A stretch of 64,000 bases of DNA from Janthinobacterium sp. CG3 (GCF_000344615.1 NZ_KB467824.1:3809767-3873766), one strand, 5' to 3'. Shown: positions 9,431 to 19,390, counted from the stretch's first letter. Numbers and translations: made by a program. The notes: generated from the letters alone by a model not told the origin.

Positions 9431-9994
9431 ATGCTGCTGATGATCGACAACTACGACTCCTTCACCTACAACCTGGTGCAGTATTTCGGCGAGCTGGGCG
9501 AAGACGTGCGCACGGTGCGCAACGACGAGATCACGCTGGCCGGGATCGAAGCGCTGCAACCGGACCGCATCTGCATCTCGCCGGGACCGAAAACCCCGGC
9601 GCAGGCCGGCGTCTCGGTGCCCATCCTGACGCATTTCGCCGGCAAGCTGCCGATCCTCGGCGTCTGCCTGGGCCACCAGGCCATCGGCGCCGCCTTCGGC
9701 GGCCAGGTGATCCGCGCCAAGCAGGTTATGCACGGCAAAACCTCGGCGATCGCCCACACCGGCGTCGGCGTCTTCAAGGGCTTGCCGAGCCCCTTCACGG
9801 TGATCCGCTACCACTCGCTGGCGATCGAACGCTCGACGCTGCCGGCCTGCCTGGAAGTGACCGCCTGGACCGACGACGGCGAAATCATGGGCGTGCGCCA
9901 CAAGGAGTTCGACATCGAGGGCGTGCAGTTCCACCCCGAGTCTATCCTGTCGGAACACGGCCACGCGCTGCTGAAGAACTTCCTGACGCGCTGA
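9431..9994 (+). CDS. trpG: Anthranilate synthase component II (glutamine amidotransferase)
   Basis: The product is 187 aa, a class I glutamine amidotransferase. The catalytic triad is visible as Cys79 in [10 protein letters not shown] and His168/Glu170 in VQFHPES. It hydrolyses glutamine and passes ammonia to TrpE; in many bacteria the same subunit also serves aminodeoxychorismate synthase. The ATG is one base after the trpE stop and uses a GGGGAG ribosome site inside the trpE end, which points to translational coupling. No TrpD fusion is present. Confidence 0.97.
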   Translation: MLLMIDNYDSFTYNLVQYFGELGEDVRTVRNDEITLAGIEALQPDRICISPGPKTPAQAGVSVPILTHFAGKLPILGVCLGHQAIGAAFGGQVIRAKQVMHGKTSAIAHTGVGVFKGLPSPFTVIRYHSLAIERSTLPACLEVTAWTDDGEIMGVRHKEFDIEGVQFHPESILSEHGHALLKNFLTR

Positions 9995-10087
9995 GCGGGA
10001 GGCCGCCGCGCGCCAATGGCGCGCGCGCCGCGCCGGCCCGTCTACTCCGCTCGTCTCTCCTGCGCCATCACTGAAGAAGGAAGCACC

Positions 10088-11125
10088 ATGCCGATCACCC
10101 ATCAAGAAGCGCTGCTGCGCTGCATCGAACACCGCGAAATCTTCCACGACGAAATGCTGCACCTGTTCCGCCAGATCATGTCGGGCGACATGTCGCCGAC
10201 CATGATCGCGGCCCTGACCATGGGCCTGCGCGTGAAGAAGGAAACCATCGGCGAAATCGCCGCCGCCGCGCAGGTGATGCGCGAATTCGCCACCAAGGTG
10301 CCGATGGCCGACACCACCAACCTGCTCGACATCGTCGGCACCGGCGGCGACGGCGCCAACACCTTCAACATCTCGACCGCCTCGATGTTCGTCGCCGCCG
10401 CCGCCGGCGCGCGCGTGGCCAAGCACGGCGGGCGCAGCGTCTCGTCCTCGTCCGGCAGCGCCGACGTGCTCGAATCGCTGGGCGCCAACATCAATCTGGC
10501 GCCCGAGCAGATCGCCCAGTCGATCGCCCAAACCGGCATCGGCTTCATGTTCGCGCCGAACCACCACGCCGCCATGAAGCACGCCGCGCCGGTGCGCCGC
10601 GAGCTGGGCGTGCGGACCATTTTCAACATCCTCGGACCGCTAACCAACCCGGCCGGCGCGCCCAACATCCTGATGGGCGTGTTCCACGCCGACCTGGTCG
10701 GCATCCAGGTGCGGGTGCTGCAACGCCTCGGCGCGCAGCACGCCGTGGTGGTCTGGGGCCGCGATAATATGGACGAGGTCTCGCTCGGTTCGGCCACCAT
10801 GGTGGGCGAACTGGTGAACGGCGAAATCCGCGAATACGAGATCCACCCGGAAGACTTCGGCCTGCAGATGACCGCCAGCCGCAACCTGAAGGTGGCGGGC
10901 GCGGCCGAGTCGAAGGAAAAATTGATGGCGGCGCTGACCGGCGTGCCGGGCGCGGCCTACGACATCGTCGCGCTGAACGCCGGCACGGCGCTGTACGCGG
11001 CCGGCGTCGCCGGCTCGATCGAAGACGGCCTGGCGAAGGCGCGCGCGGTGATCCTGTCCGGCGCGGCCAAGGCCAAGCTGGAACAGTTCGTGCAAGTGAC
11101 GCAGCAACTGGGCGCGCAGGCATAA
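10088..11125 (+). CDS. trpD: Anthranilate phosphoribosyltransferase
   Basis: The product is 345 aa. The PRPP-binding signature [15 protein letters not shown] is near residue 80, followed by [37 protein letters not shown] and [10 protein letters not shown], all hallmarks of TrpD. It transfers the phosphoribosyl group of PRPP to anthranilate. The start has a GAAGAAGGA ribosome site. A 93-bp GC-rich gap separates it from trpG, and a LysE-type gene sits between it and trpC. Confidence 0.97.
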   Translation: MPITHQEALLRCIEHREIFHDEMLHLFRQIMSGDMSPTMIAALTMGLRVKKETIGEIAAAAQVMREFATKVPMADTTNLLDIVGTGGDGANTFNISTASMFVAAAAGARVAKHGGRSVSSSSGSADVLESLGANINLAPEQIAQSIAQTGIGFMFAPNHHAAMKHAAPVRRELGVRTIFNILGPLTNPAGAPNILMGVFHADLVGIQVRVLQRLGAQHAVVVWGRDNMDEVSLGSATMVGELVNGEIREYEIHPEDFGLQMTASRNLKVAGAAESKEKLMAALTGVPGAAYDIVALNAGTALYAAGVAGSIEDGLAKARAVILSGAAKAKLEQFVQVTQQLGAQA

Positions 11126-11157
11126 GCGCCGCCGCAAAACAAAACCCGCGCCGCAAA

Positions 11158-11187
11158 CGGGGTCAGACCCCCGGGGCCTGGCCCCGG
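11158..11187. repeat. GGGGTCAGACCCC-type repeat (type B)
   Basis: The sequence CGGGGTCAGACCCCC followed by GGGGCCTGGCCCCGG makes two adjacent short palindromes between trpD and the LysE gene. Related elements occur at about 47508 and 55122 in this window. Such elements are dispersed through related genomes; their function is unknown. Confidence 0.6.
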
Positions 11188-11239
11188 CTCTTCGCCCTTG
11201 GTTTCAAACGCGTCCCGGCCCCCTAAACGAAAGCGCACC

Positions 11240-11869
11240 ATGTTCGGCATCCACGACCTCACCCTGTTCATCGTCTCCGGCCTGCTGCTCAACGTCATGC
11301 CCGGCCCCGACTCGCTGTTGATCATGGCGCGCAGCGCGACCCAGGGCTGGCGCGCCGGCTCGGCCGCCGCGCTCGGCATCGGCGCCGGCACGATGGTGCA
11401 CGTGCTGGCCGCGGCAATCGGCCTGTCGGCGCTGCTGGCGACGTCGGCCGCCGCCTTCACCGCCGTCAAATGGATAGGCGCCGCCTACATCGTCTACGTC
11501 GGCATCGCGCTGTTGCGCAGCAAACCGGCCCGGGCCGCGGCAGCGGCGCCGGCGCCACTGCCGTACCGGAAGATCTTTTTCCAAGGCTTCCTGACCAACG
11601 TGCTCAATCCCAAAGTGGCGATATTTTTCCTCGCCTTCGTGCCGCAGTTTATCGCCGCCGACGCGCCCAACAAGGCGCTGGCGTTCATTGTGCTGGGCTG
11701 CATTTTCAACGTTAACGGCATGCTGTGGTGCCACGCGCTGGCCCTGTTCACCGCGTTCGCCAGCACCCGCCTGCAGCTCAAGCCGCGCGTGACGGCGTGG
11801 CTCGGCCGCGCCGCCGGCGGCCTGTTCATCGCGCTCGGCCTGAAGCTGGCGCTGTCGAAGCCCAACTGA
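11240..11869 (+). CDS. LysE/RhtB-family amino-acid exporter
   Basis: The product is 209 aa with about six hydrophobic helices, the size and pattern of the LysE/RhtB family. The family signature NVMPGPDSLLIMARSATQGW is near the N-terminus and NVLNPKVAIFFLAFVPQF near the middle. These proteins export amino acids or related metabolites across the inner membrane. It is inserted between trpD and trpC in the same direction, so export of tryptophan, an aromatic intermediate or a related compound is plausible but not shown. The start at MFGIHD has a weak ribosome site. Confidence 0.9.
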   Translation: MFGIHDLTLFIVSGLLLNVMPGPDSLLIMARSATQGWRAGSAAALGIGAGTMVHVLAAAIGLSALLATSAAAFTAVKWIGAAYIVYVGIALLRSKPARAAAAAPAPLPYRKIFFQGFLTNVLNPKVAIFFLAFVPQFIAADAPNKALAFIVLGCIFNVNGMLWCHALALFTAFASTRLQLKPRVTAWLGRAAGGLFIALGLKLALSKPN

Positions 11870-11902
11870 CGCCCCCCTTCCCCTCATCACTTGGAACCCG
11901 CC

Positions 11903-12703
11903 ATGTCCGACATCCTCAACCAAATCCTGGCCGTCAAAGCCGACGAAGTCGCCGCGGCGAAAAAATACCGCAGCTTGGCCAGCCTGCGCGGCGACGTCGA
12001 GGCCGACGCCGAACTGCGCCAGGACCTGCGCGGCTTCGAAGCCAGCCTGCGCCAGAAAATCGGCGCCGGCGCCGCCGCCGTCATCGCCGAAGTGAAAAAG
12101 GCGTCGCCGTCGAAGGGCGTGCTGCGCGCCGACTTCCGTCCGGCCGACATCGCCGCCAGCTATGCCGACAACGGCGCGGCCTGCCTGTCGGTGCTGACCG
12201 ACGTACAGTTCTTCCAGGGCGCCACAGACTACCTGAAGCAGGCCCGCGCCGCCTGCGCCATTCCAGTGCTGCGCAAGGACTTCATGGTCGACATGTACCA
12301 GGTCTACCAAGCGCGGGCGATGGGCGCCGACTGCATCTTGCTGATCGTCGCGGCGCTCGACCACGGCCTGATGGCCGAGCTGGAAGCCTGCGCCCACGAG
12401 CTGGGCATGGACGTGCTGATCGAAGCGCACGACGGCGCCGAGCTGGACGCGGCGCTCAAACTCAAGAGCGCGCTGGTCGGCATCAACAACCGCAACCTGC
12501 GCACCTTCGAGACGTCGCTGCAGACCACCATCGACCTGCTGCCGCGCATTCCTGCGGAAAAGCTCATCATTACCGAATCTGGTATTCTGGTCGGCGAGGA
12601 CGTGCAACGGATGCGCGACGCCAACGTGCACGCCTTCCTGGTGGGCGAGGCGTTCATGCGCGCGCCCGACCCCGGCGCCGAGCTGCGCCGATTGTTCAGT
12701 TAG
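11903..12703 (+). CDS. trpC: Indole-3-glycerol phosphate synthase
   Basis: The product is 266 aa, a TIM-barrel TrpC without the TrpF domain found in enterobacteria. Typical segments are [86 protein letters not shown] and FLVGEAFMR. It closes the indole ring of CdRP. It is the last recognisable trp gene here; trpF, trpB and trpA are not in the window. Confidence 0.97.
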   Translation: MSDILNQILAVKADEVAAAKKYRSLASLRGDVEADAELRQDLRGFEASLRQKIGAGAAAVIAEVKKASPSKGVLRADFRPADIAASYADNGAACLSVLTDVQFFQGATDYLKQARAACAIPVLRKDFMVDMYQVYQARAMGADCILLIVAALDHGLMAELEACAHELGMDVLIEAHDGAELDAALKLKSALVGINNRNLRTFETSLQTTIDLLPRIPAEKLIITESGILVGEDVQRMRDANVHAFLVGEAFMRAPDPGAELRRLFS

Positions 12704-12728
12704 GCTCCTTAGCCCAAGAGGTAACGCC

Positions 12729-13235
12729 ATGGCCCGCCCAGTGACATCCACTCTCGTATCGGTATCGCTGGGGCTGCTGTCGCTGCTCCTGAGCGGCTGC
12801 CAGAAAACCCCGCCGCGCACCCCGCCGACGCCCAGCGTGGCCGAGATGGCGGCGCCGCCGGCGCCCGCCGCCGCACCCAAGCCGCCGGCGCCGATGAACA
12901 ACATCGACGACTACAAGATGCTGGTGGCCCAGCAAATCCTCGACGCCAACCCCGGCATCACCTTCAGCGGCCAACTGCCGCCGATGCTGCCGGCCATCGT
13001 GGTCGTCGACATCAGCGTCGACCGCGACGGCGAATTGCGCAGCGTCGAAGTGAAACGCTCGCGCAACAAGGAAGCGTCGAAGGTCGCGCTGGCGGCGGTG
13101 AAACGGGTCGGCGCGCCGTTCCCGAAGCCGCTGCACCTGCTCAAGCGCAACCACAAGACGCTCGACTTTTCCGAAACCTTCCTGTTTAACGAGCGCTTCC
13201 ACTTCCAGCTGCGAAGCCTGGCCGGACCGCAATAA
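12729..13235 (+). CDS. Lipoprotein with TonB-C-like domain
   Basis: The product is 168 aa. A signal peptide ends in a lipobox LLSGC (Cys about residue 23). A proline/alanine-rich linker follows (about 25-55). The C-terminal half (about 75-165) includes VVVDISVDRDGELRSVEV, spacing like the TonB C-terminal fold, in which a strand-turn-strand repeats with a conserved D-G. The exact role is unknown. It may be a periplasmic envelope protein rather than a true energy transducer, as it has no N-terminal membrane anchor of TonB type. It has an AGAGGT ribosome site and follows trpC by 25 bp, so may be cotranscribed. Confidence 0.7.
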   Translation: MARPVTSTLVSVSLGLLSLLLSGCQKTPPRTPPTPSVAEMAAPPAPAAAPKPPAPMNNIDDYKMLVAQQILDANPGITFSGQLPPMLPAIVVVDISVDRDGELRSVEVKRSRNKEASKVALAAVKRVGAPFPKPLHLLKRNHKTLDFSETFLFNERFHFQLRSLAGPQ

Positions 13236-13243
13236 GCGCTGGG

Positions 13244-15064
13244 TTAACGCGCGGCGCTCGGGCGGCGCAGGGCGATGCCTTTTTTGCCAGGCGCCGCCAG
13301 CGTCAGCGTCACGCCGGGTAGGCGTTCGCCTTGCAGGGTGACGTCAAAGCTCATCAGTTCGTCGCGCCGGAAGGCGTGGATCGTGACGCGCTGCCCCACT
13401 TGGTAGCGGCCCAGCAGCGTGTCGAGGTTGGCCGGCTGGCCGCCCACGCGCAAGCCGTCCAGCGCCACCAACACGTCCCCCGCCGACAGGCCGCCCAGGT
13501 GGGCGGCGCCGCCTTCGTGCACCTGCGCCAGCTTGGCGTCGGCGCCGTCGCGCCCCAGGCCGACGTCCAGGCTCGGCTTGGCGCTCTTGCGCTCGTCGGC
13601 GTAGGCGACGCCGAACGGCGCCAGCAGTTTCGCCAGCGGCAGGTCGGCGGTGCCGCGGATGTGCCGCTCGACGAAGGCTTTCATTTTGAGGCCGCTGACT
13701 TCGTCGAGCAGGGCGTCGACTTCGGCCGGCGTCACGCCGCGCGCCGCGCCGTGGTAGAAGTCGCGGCCGAAGCGCTGCCACAGCGCCTGCATGACGTCGT
13801 CGAGCGTGCGTTTGCCGGCCGTCTTGGCGCGGATCGTCAGGTCCAGCGCCAGCGCGATCAGCGAGCCTTTGGTGTAGTAGCTGACGATGGCGTTCGGCGC
13901 GTTTTCGTCCTGGCGGTAGTATTTGCCCCAGGCGTCGAAGCTGGAGTCGGCCACGCTTTGTTTGTTGCGGCCGCTGCCGCGCAGCACGCTGTTGACGGTT
14001 TTTCCCAGCAGTGCCAGGTAGGCCGCCTCGTCGATGATGCCGGCGCGTACCAGCATCAGGTCGTCATAGTAGCTGGTGAAGCCCTCGAACAGCCAGAGCA
14101 GCGGGGTGTAGCTTTCCGCTTGCAGGTCGTACGGCGCGAAGGCCGCCGGCTTGATGCGTTTGACGTTCCAGGTGTGGAAGTATTCGTGGCTGCACAGGCC
14201 GAGGAATTTGAGGTAGCCGTCGCTAATCGCCTCGCCCTTCGGCGTGGCCGTGCTGGGCAGGTCGGCGCGGGCGCAGATCAGCGCGGTCGAGGCGCGGTGC
14301 TCCAGGCCGCCGTAGCCGTCGCCCACGGCCAACGTCAGGAACAGGTAGCGCGGCATCGGCGCGCGCTTGGTTTCCGGTTCGAAGAAGGCGATCTGGGTTT
14401 CGCAGATGGCTTTCAGGTCGGCGCTCAGACGCGCCATGTCGAGGTTGGGCACGCGCCCGCTGATGACGATGTCGTGCGGCACGCCGTGCGCCTTGAACGT
14501 GGCCAGCGCGAAGTCGCCCAGTTCGACCGGGTGGTCGATCAGTTCGTCGTAGTCGGCGGCCTGGTAGGTGCCGAAGCCGTAGCGCTTGGCGCCCAGTTCC
14601 GCCAGCGTGGTGGCGACGCGCCAGGTTTTGCAAGCGGCGTCGTCCGGGCGCACGATGTCGACCTGGTGCGCGCCGTCCTCCCGCCCCAGCACGCGCAGGA
14701 ACACGCTGGTGCCGTTGAAGAAGGCGTGGCCCTGGTCCAGGTGCGCGGTGCGCACCGACAGGTCCCAGGCGTAGACCTCGTAGTGCAGCACCAGCTCGCC
14801 GCGGCACGGCGCCGCCTGCCACGAGTGCTTGTCGAGTTTCGTCAGCGCCACCGACCAGCCGTCCGATTCGGCGCGGATCTGCACGACGTTGCGCGAGAAT
14901 TCGCGGATCATGTAGCTGCCCGGTATCCACGCCGGCAGCGCGAACACCTGCCCGGCGGGGTCCGGCGCCGGCACCGTCAGCGTCACTTCGAACAGGTGGC
15001 CGGCCAGGTCTTTGGGACGGATGGTGTAGGCGATCGCGGCGTTTTTCTTGTTTGGTTTTTTCAT
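13244..15064 (-). CDS. M61-family metallopeptidase with PDZ domain
   Basis: The product is 606 aa, the usual length of bacterial M61 glycyl-aminopeptidase-like enzymes. The zinc motif HEYFHTWNVKRIKP (HExxH) is near residue 293, with the typical downstream WLFEGFTSYYDDLML segment supplying the third ligand Glu. A C-terminal PDZ-like domain spans about 490-590. No signal peptide is evident, so the enzyme is probably cytoplasmic. The start has a GAGGAAAAAG ribosome site. It converges with the preceding lipoprotein gene with only 8 bp between their stop codons. Confidence 0.92.
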   Translation of the reverse strand: MKKPNKKNAAIAYTIRPKDLAGHLFEVTLTVPAPDPAGQVFALPAWIPGSYMIREFSRNVVQIRAESDGWSVALTKLDKHSWQAAPCRGELVLHYEVYAWDLSVRTAHLDQGHAFFNGTSVFLRVLGREDGAHQVDIVRPDDAACKTWRVATTLAELGAKRYGFGTYQAADYDELIDHPVELGDFALATFKAHGVPHDIVISGRVPNLDMARLSADLKAICETQIAFFEPETKRAPMPRYLFLTLAVGDGYGGLEHRASTALICARADLPSTATPKGEAISDGYLKFLGLCSHEYFHTWNVKRIKPAAFAPYDLQAESYTPLLWLFEGFTSYYDDLMLVRAGIIDEAAYLALLGKTVNSVLRGSGRNKQSVADSSFDAWGKYYRQDENAPNAIVSYYTKGSLIALALDLTIRAKTAGKRTLDDVMQALWQRFGRDFYHGAARGVTPAEVDALLDEVSGLKMKAFVERHIRGTADLPLAKLLAPFGVAYADERKSAKPSLDVGLGRDGADAKLAQVHEGGAAHLGGLSAGDVLVALDGLRVGGQPANLDTLLGRYQVGQRVTIHAFRRDELMSFDVTLQGERLPGVTLTLAAPGKKGIALRRPSAAR

Positions 15065-15104
15065 CTTTTTCCTCGTGTTTGCGGGTTCTCGGCGCCTGTC
15101 CGTC

Positions 15105-15689
15105 TTATCGTTGCAGGTCGGCCCGGGTGTCGATGTCTTGCAGCACGCCGGGGTCGTCGACCATCACCACGCGCACAGGATAACGCTTGAGCAGTTCGCG
15201 CGCGCCCCGGTCCCCTTGCAGCGCCAACAATGGCGCCAGGTGGACCCGGCCGAAGCCGACCGGATTGCCGCGCCGGCCCTGGTGCAGCGGCGTGGCGATG
15301 CCGGCGCCGCCGCCGATGGCCTCGGCCAGCAGGCGCATCGTGTCGGGCCGCACGTGCGGCATGTCGGCCAGCGCCACCAGCCAGCCGCCCGCCTCGCGCG
15401 CGTGGCGCACCGCGTGCGCCAGCGAGGTTCCCATGCCGTCGTCGGCGTCGGCGCAGAACGTCACTTCGCAGCCGGCGCCGCGCAGCGCGGCGGCGAGCGC
15501 CTCGTCGCCGCCGCGCACCACCGCCACCACCCGGCCCACCGCCGCCAGCAGGTGGCGCGCGCTGGCCACGGCCACCGCCTCGCCGCCGGCCAGCGGCTGC
15601 AACAGCTTGTTGTGCGCGCCGGACGGGTCGAAACGCCGGCCGCGCCCGGCCGCCAGCAAAATGCCAACCACGCCGGCGACGCCGCCCAC
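15105..15689 (-). CDS. MocA-like molybdenum cofactor nucleotidyltransferase
   Basis: The product is 194 aa. The N-terminal GILLAAGRGRRFD is the NTP-binding loop of MobA/MocA-type nucleotidyltransferases; LVALADMPHVRPDT holds the metal-binding Asp, and GNPVGF follows. These enzymes attach CMP (MocA) or a similar nucleotide to molybdopterin. It starts with GTG one base after the stop codon of a molybdenum hydroxylase large subunit, so it very likely matures the cofactor of that enzyme. The Lys in the usual LAAGxSxRxGxxK is shifted to NKLLQPL. Confidence 0.88.
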   Translation of the reverse strand: MGGVAGVVGILLAAGRGRRFDPSGAHNKLLQPLAGGEAVAVASARHLLAAVGRVVAVVRGGDEALAAALRGAGCEVTFCADADDGMGTSLAHAVRHAREAGGWLVALADMPHVRPDTMRLLAEAIGGGAGIATPLHQGRRGNPVGFGRVHLAPLLALQGDRGARELLKRYPVRVVMVDDPGVLQDIDTRADLQR

Positions 15690-15690
15690 G

Positions 15691-17937
15691 CTAGGCCGTC
15701 GCCAGGTCGAACGGCAGTTTGCGCAGGCGCTTGCCGGTCAGCTTGAAGATGGCGTTGGCGAACGCCGGCGCCAGCGGCGGCACGCCCGGCTCGCCCATGC
15801 CGGTCGGGGCGTCGGTGGAGGCGACCAGGTGCACCTCGACGACCGGCATGTCGGTGATGCGCGCCACCGGGTAGTCGCCGAAGTTCTGCTGTTCGACGAC
15901 GCCGTCCTTGAGCGTGATGGCGGCGCCGGGCAAGGTGGTCCCCAGCGCCATCAGCACCGCGCCCTGCACCTGCGCCTCGATGCTCAAGGGGTTCACGGCC
16001 AGGTTGCAATGCACCCCGGCGGTAACCTTGTGCAGCTTGGGCACGCCGTCCTTGACCGAGGCCGTGACGACATAGGCGACCACGGAGTTGAACGACTCGT
16101 GCATCGCCACGCCCCAGGCCTGGCCCTTCGGCAGCGCCTTCTTGCCGTAGCCCGACTTGGCCACCGCCAGGTCCAGCGCGGCGACGTGGCGCGGGTGTTT
16201 TTCGCCCAGCAGCTTTTTGCGGTAGGCCACCGGGTCGGCGCCGGCCGCGTGCGCCGCCTCGTCGATCAGGGTCTCAATGACGAAGCCGGTGTGGGTCGAG
16301 CCGACCGAGCGCCACCACAGCACCGGCACGTTGGCCTGGGCGTTGTGCACCGTCAGGTTCAGCGGCACCTGGTAGGGTTCGCCCATGCCCTCGACCATCG
16401 TGTGGTCGACGCCGTTCTTGACCATGAAGGCCTCGAACGGCGTGCCGGTGATGATCGACTGGCCGACGATGGTGTGGTTCCAGGCGACGATGGCGCCCGT
16501 CCCGTCCAGGCCCAGTTCGGCCCGGTGCACATGCGACGGCCGGTAGTAGCCGCCCTTGATGTCGTCCTCGCGGCTCCAGATCAGCTTCAGCGGCCCGCCC
16601 TTGCCGCTTGCCTGCCAAGCCTTGGCGACGTTGACCGCCTCGACGATGTAGTCCGAGCTGGGCACGGCGCGCCGGCCGAAGCCGCCGCCGGCCATCATCG
16701 TGTGCAGCGTCACCTGCCCCGGCTTCAGGCCGGCGGTGCGGGCGATGGCGGCGTGGTCCATGGTCTGGAACTGCGAGCCGGCCCAGACGGTGCAGCCGTC
16801 GGCGCGCAGGTCGACCACGCAATTGAGCGGCTCCATCGGCGCGTGCGCCAGGTAGGGGAATTCATAGACGGCGGTGATTTTCTTCGGCGCCGCGGCCAGC
16901 TTCGAGGTGTCGGCGCTCTTCACCGGCAGGCCCGGGGTTTGCGCCAGCGCCTTGAACGCGGCCAGTTGCTGCGCGCTGTCGACCTTGCCGACGGCGCTGC
17001 TGTCCCAGTCGATCCGCAGCGCGTCGCGGCCCTGCTTGGCCTGCCAGTAGCCGTCGGCGATCACCGCCACGCCGCTGCCGCCGCGGTCGGTCTTCACCTC
17101 CAGCACCTGCTGCACGCCCTTGATCGCCAGCGCCTTGCCGGCGTCGAACTTGGCCACCCTGGCGCCGAACACCGGCGGGCGCGCCACCACCGCGACCTTG
17201 GTGTTGGCCGGCTTGAAGTCCATGCCGAACTCCTGCTTGCCGCTCGACTTGGCGCGCGCGTCGAGTCGTTTGACCGGCTTGCCGATGATGCGGAAGTCCT
17301 TCGGGTCCTTCAACTGCACGCTGGCGGGCGGGGTCTGCCTCATGGCGGCGTCGGCGAAGGCGCCGTAGCTGGCCTTCTGGCCGGCCGGGCCGAGCAGCAT
17401 GCCCCGCGCCGTCGTCACCTGCGCCGGCGCCACCTGCCACTGCTCGGCGGCGGCGGCGACCAGCATCGCCCGCGCGCGCGCGCCGATTTCGCGGTACTGC
17501 GTGAACGAGTGGGCGATAGTGCCGGAGCCGCCGGTGATCTGCATGCCGAAGGCCGGGTCCTTGAAGGCGTCGCCGGCCGGCGCCAGCTCGCCGCGCATTT
17601 GCGACCAGTCGGCGTCGAGCTCCTCGGCGATCAGCATCGGCAGGCTGGTGTGCACGCCCTGGCCGAATTCAAGCCGGTTCACCTGCACCGTCACGCTGTT
17701 GTCCGGCGCGATGCGCAGGAAGGCGTTCGGCTGCGACAGCGGTTTCGCCTCGGCCTCGGCGGCGCGCGCGAACTTGTTGGCGCCGGGGACGAAAAAGCTC
17801 AGCACCAGGCCGCCGCCGGCGAGCGCGCCGGCCTTGATGAAACTGCGCCGCGACAGCGCGCCGCGGCCCTGCCCGGCTTGCGCCAGGGTCGCCACGCCGT
17901 TTTCCAGCGCCTCCCGATTGATCCATTCGATACGCAT
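15691..17937 (-). CDS. iorB: Molybdenum hydroxylase large subunit, IorB type
   Basis: The product is 748 aa, the xanthine-dehydrogenase-family molybdopterin subunit that pairs with a small 2Fe-2S subunit (isoquinoline 1-oxidoreductase type). A twin-arginine signal SRRSFIKAGALAGGGLVL near residue 28 indicates export folded to the periplasm. Family segments include GGGFGRRAVPSSDY, RSVGSTHTGFVIE and the C-terminal TGMGEPGVPPLAPAFANAI with the catalytic Glu. The true substrate may be an aldehyde or an N-heterocycle. The ATG has an AAGGGGA site. It forms an operon iorA-iorB-mocA; electron acceptor partners are not seen here. Confidence 0.9.
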   Translation of the reverse strand: MRIEWINREALENGVATLAQAGQGRGALSRRSFIKAGALAGGGLVLSFFVPGANKFARAAEAEAKPLSQPNAFLRIAPDNSVTVQVNRLEFGQGVHTSLPMLIAEELDADWSQMRGELAPAGDAFKDPAFGMQITGGSGTIAHSFTQYREIGARARAMLVAAAAEQWQVAPAQVTTARGMLLGPAGQKASYGAFADAAMRQTPPASVQLKDPKDFRIIGKPVKRLDARAKSSGKQEFGMDFKPANTKVAVVARPPVFGARVAKFDAGKALAIKGVQQVLEVKTDRGGSGVAVIADGYWQAKQGRDALRIDWDSSAVGKVDSAQQLAAFKALAQTPGLPVKSADTSKLAAAPKKITAVYEFPYLAHAPMEPLNCVVDLRADGCTVWAGSQFQTMDHAAIARTAGLKPGQVTLHTMMAGGGFGRRAVPSSDYIVEAVNVAKAWQASGKGGPLKLIWSREDDIKGGYYRPSHVHRAELGLDGTGAIVAWNHTIVGQSIITGTPFEAFMVKNGVDHTMVEGMGEPYQVPLNLTVHNAQANVPVLWWRSVGSTHTGFVIETLIDEAAHAAGADPVAYRKKLLGEKHPRHVAALDLAVAKSGYGKKALPKGQAWGVAMHESFNSVVAYVVTASVKDGVPKLHKVTAGVHCNLAVNPLSIEAQVQGAVLMALGTTLPGAAITLKDGVVEQQNFGDYPVARITDMPVVEVHLVASTDAPTGMGEPGVPPLAPAFANAIFKLTGKRLRKLPFDLATA

Positions 17938-17948
17938 GCGATGTCCCC

Positions 17949-18407
17949 TTAGGCGAGTGTTTTGGCGGCGTCTTTGATGGCGGCGCGGATCCGTTGATAG
18001 GTGCCGCAGCGGCAAATGTTGCCGCTCATGGCACCGTCGATGTCGGCGTCGCTCGGCTTCTTGTTCGACTTCAGCAGCGCCGTCGCGCTCATCACCTGGC
18101 CGCTCTGGCAGTAACCGCACTGCGGCACGTCGTGCTTGACCCAGGCGTCTTGCACCGCCTTGCCGACCTTGTCGGCGCCGATCGCCTCGATGGTGGTGAT
18201 CTTGCGCCCGGCGGCGGCGGAAATCGGCGTTACGCAGGAGCGGATCGGCTGCCCGCCCATGTGCACGGTGCAGGCGCCGCACAGCGCCGCGCCGCAACCG
18301 AACTTGGTGCCGGTCAGATTCAGGTTGTCGCGCAGCGCCCACAGGATCGGCGTCGAGGGATCGGCGTCCACCTGCGTGTCATGCCCGTTGATATTCAATG
18401 TAATCAT
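17949..18407 (-). CDS. iorA: 2Fe-2S small subunit of molybdenum hydroxylase, IorA type
   Basis: The product is 152 aa with two 2Fe-2S clusters. The plant-ferredoxin-type site is [16 protein letters not shown] with a later Cys (SCVTP). The second, helical site is CGYCQSGQ with [11 protein letters not shown]. It passes electrons from the molybdenum centre of IorB. It has no signal peptide of its own, so it would ride out through the Tat system attached to IorB. The ribosome site is AGGAG, and iorB begins 11 bp downstream. Confidence 0.93.
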   Translation of the reverse strand: MITLNINGHDTQVDADPSTPILWALRDNLNLTGTKFGCGAALCGACTVHMGGQPIRSCVTPISAAAGRKITTIEAIGADKVGKAVQDAWVKHDVPQCGYCQSGQVMSATALLKSNKKPSDADIDGAMSGNICRCGTYQRIRAAIKDAAKTLA

Positions 18408-18469
18408 CGACTGCTCCTATTTGCGCTGCGGTTTTCGGCGGGCCTGCCTGAAGTGAAGCGCCGCGGATG

Positions 18470-18501
18470 TAAAAGCGGCGCGCCGGGTCAGGGGCGCGCC
18501 G
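18470..18501 (-). terminator. Putative dsbC terminator
   Basis: Inverted repeat CGGCGCGCC (18476-18484) and GGCGCGCCG (18493-18501) with an 8-nt loop. Read on the minus strand, the stem is followed closely by CTTTTAC, a short T run. It lies just after the dsbC stop codon and before iorA. Confidence 0.55.
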
Positions 18502-18523
18502 TGTGCGGCGGGTGAAGGCGGTG

Positions 18524-19261
18524 TTACTGTTTAATGCTGGCCAGCTTGGCTTCCAGCGCCTTGGTGTCGATGGCGCCGGGAATCCGGCTGCCGTCGGCGA
18601 AGAAGATCGCCGGGGTGCCGTTGACGCGCAACTTCTGGCCCAGCGCCAGCACCTTCTCGTGCGGCGAGGTGCAGCCGGCCGGCGCCGCCGGCGCCGCCTT
18701 GTTGTTCAACATCCAGTCGTCCCAGGCCTTGTTGCGGTCGGCCGAGCACCAGATGTTCTTCGACTTGGCGACCGAGTCTTCCGACAGGATGTTGTACATG
18801 AAGGTGTAGACGGTGACGTTGTCGATTTCCTTCAGCGTGGTCTGGCGGAAGCGCTTGCAGTAGCCGCAGTTGGGGTCCTCGAACACCGCGATGACGCGCT
18901 TGCCGTCGCCCTTGACGACCTTGGTCGCCACTTCCAGCGGCAGGTCGGAGAACTTGATGCGGCTGATCTCGTCGATGCGCTCCTTGGTCAAGTCCTGCGA
19001 GGTCTTGGCGTTGAAGACGTGGCCGACGATCAGGTAAGTCGCGCTCTTGTCGGTGTACAGGATGTCGCCGCCGGTGCGCACCTCGTACAGGCCGGCGTAC
19101 GGGGTTTCCTTGATCGAATCGACCTTGGCGCCCTCGCCCAGGCGCGGCTCGATCAACTTCTTGATGTTCGCTTCGACCGGGGTTTCGGCGCCGACGCAGG
19201 ACATCATCAGCCCCGACATCAGCAACAGCGCGGTTTTACTTGCAGTCATACTCAATTTCAT
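18524..19261 (-). CDS. dsbC: Thiol:disulfide interchange protein DsbC
   Basis: The product is 245 aa. A signal peptide (about residues 1-25) is followed by the DsbC/DsbG dimerisation domain and a thioredoxin fold. The active site is CGYC (Cys132, Cys135 of the precursor) in FEDPNCGYCKRF, with the cis-Pro loop in RVNGTPAIFFADGSRI. It isomerises wrong disulfides in periplasmic proteins and is kept reduced by DsbD. The second disulfide pair (Cys in IWCSADRN and in AGCTSP) is also present. The ATG has a GGAGATGTT ribosome site. Confidence 0.95.
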   Translation of the reverse strand: MKLSMTASKTALLLMSGLMMSCVGAETPVEANIKKLIEPRLGEGAKVDSIKETPYAGLYEVRTGGDILYTDKSATYLIVGHVFNAKTSQDLTKERIDEISRIKFSDLPLEVATKVVKGDGKRVIAVFEDPNCGYCKRFRQTTLKEIDNVTVYTFMYNILSEDSVAKSKNIWCSADRNKAWDDWMLNNKAAPAAPAGCTSPHEKVLALGQKLRVNGTPAIFFADGSRIPGAIDTKALEAKLASIKQ

Positions 19262-19390
19262 AACATCTCCAGTGACATCCGCAAAAGCGATGGGCGCACG
19301 GGCGCGCCTCGCGTGGCCGGCGTGCAGCCATTGTACTTTTCACCAAGCATTGCCACAATTAAGGCCAGCTTAACCCGTCATTGAGCGTGT

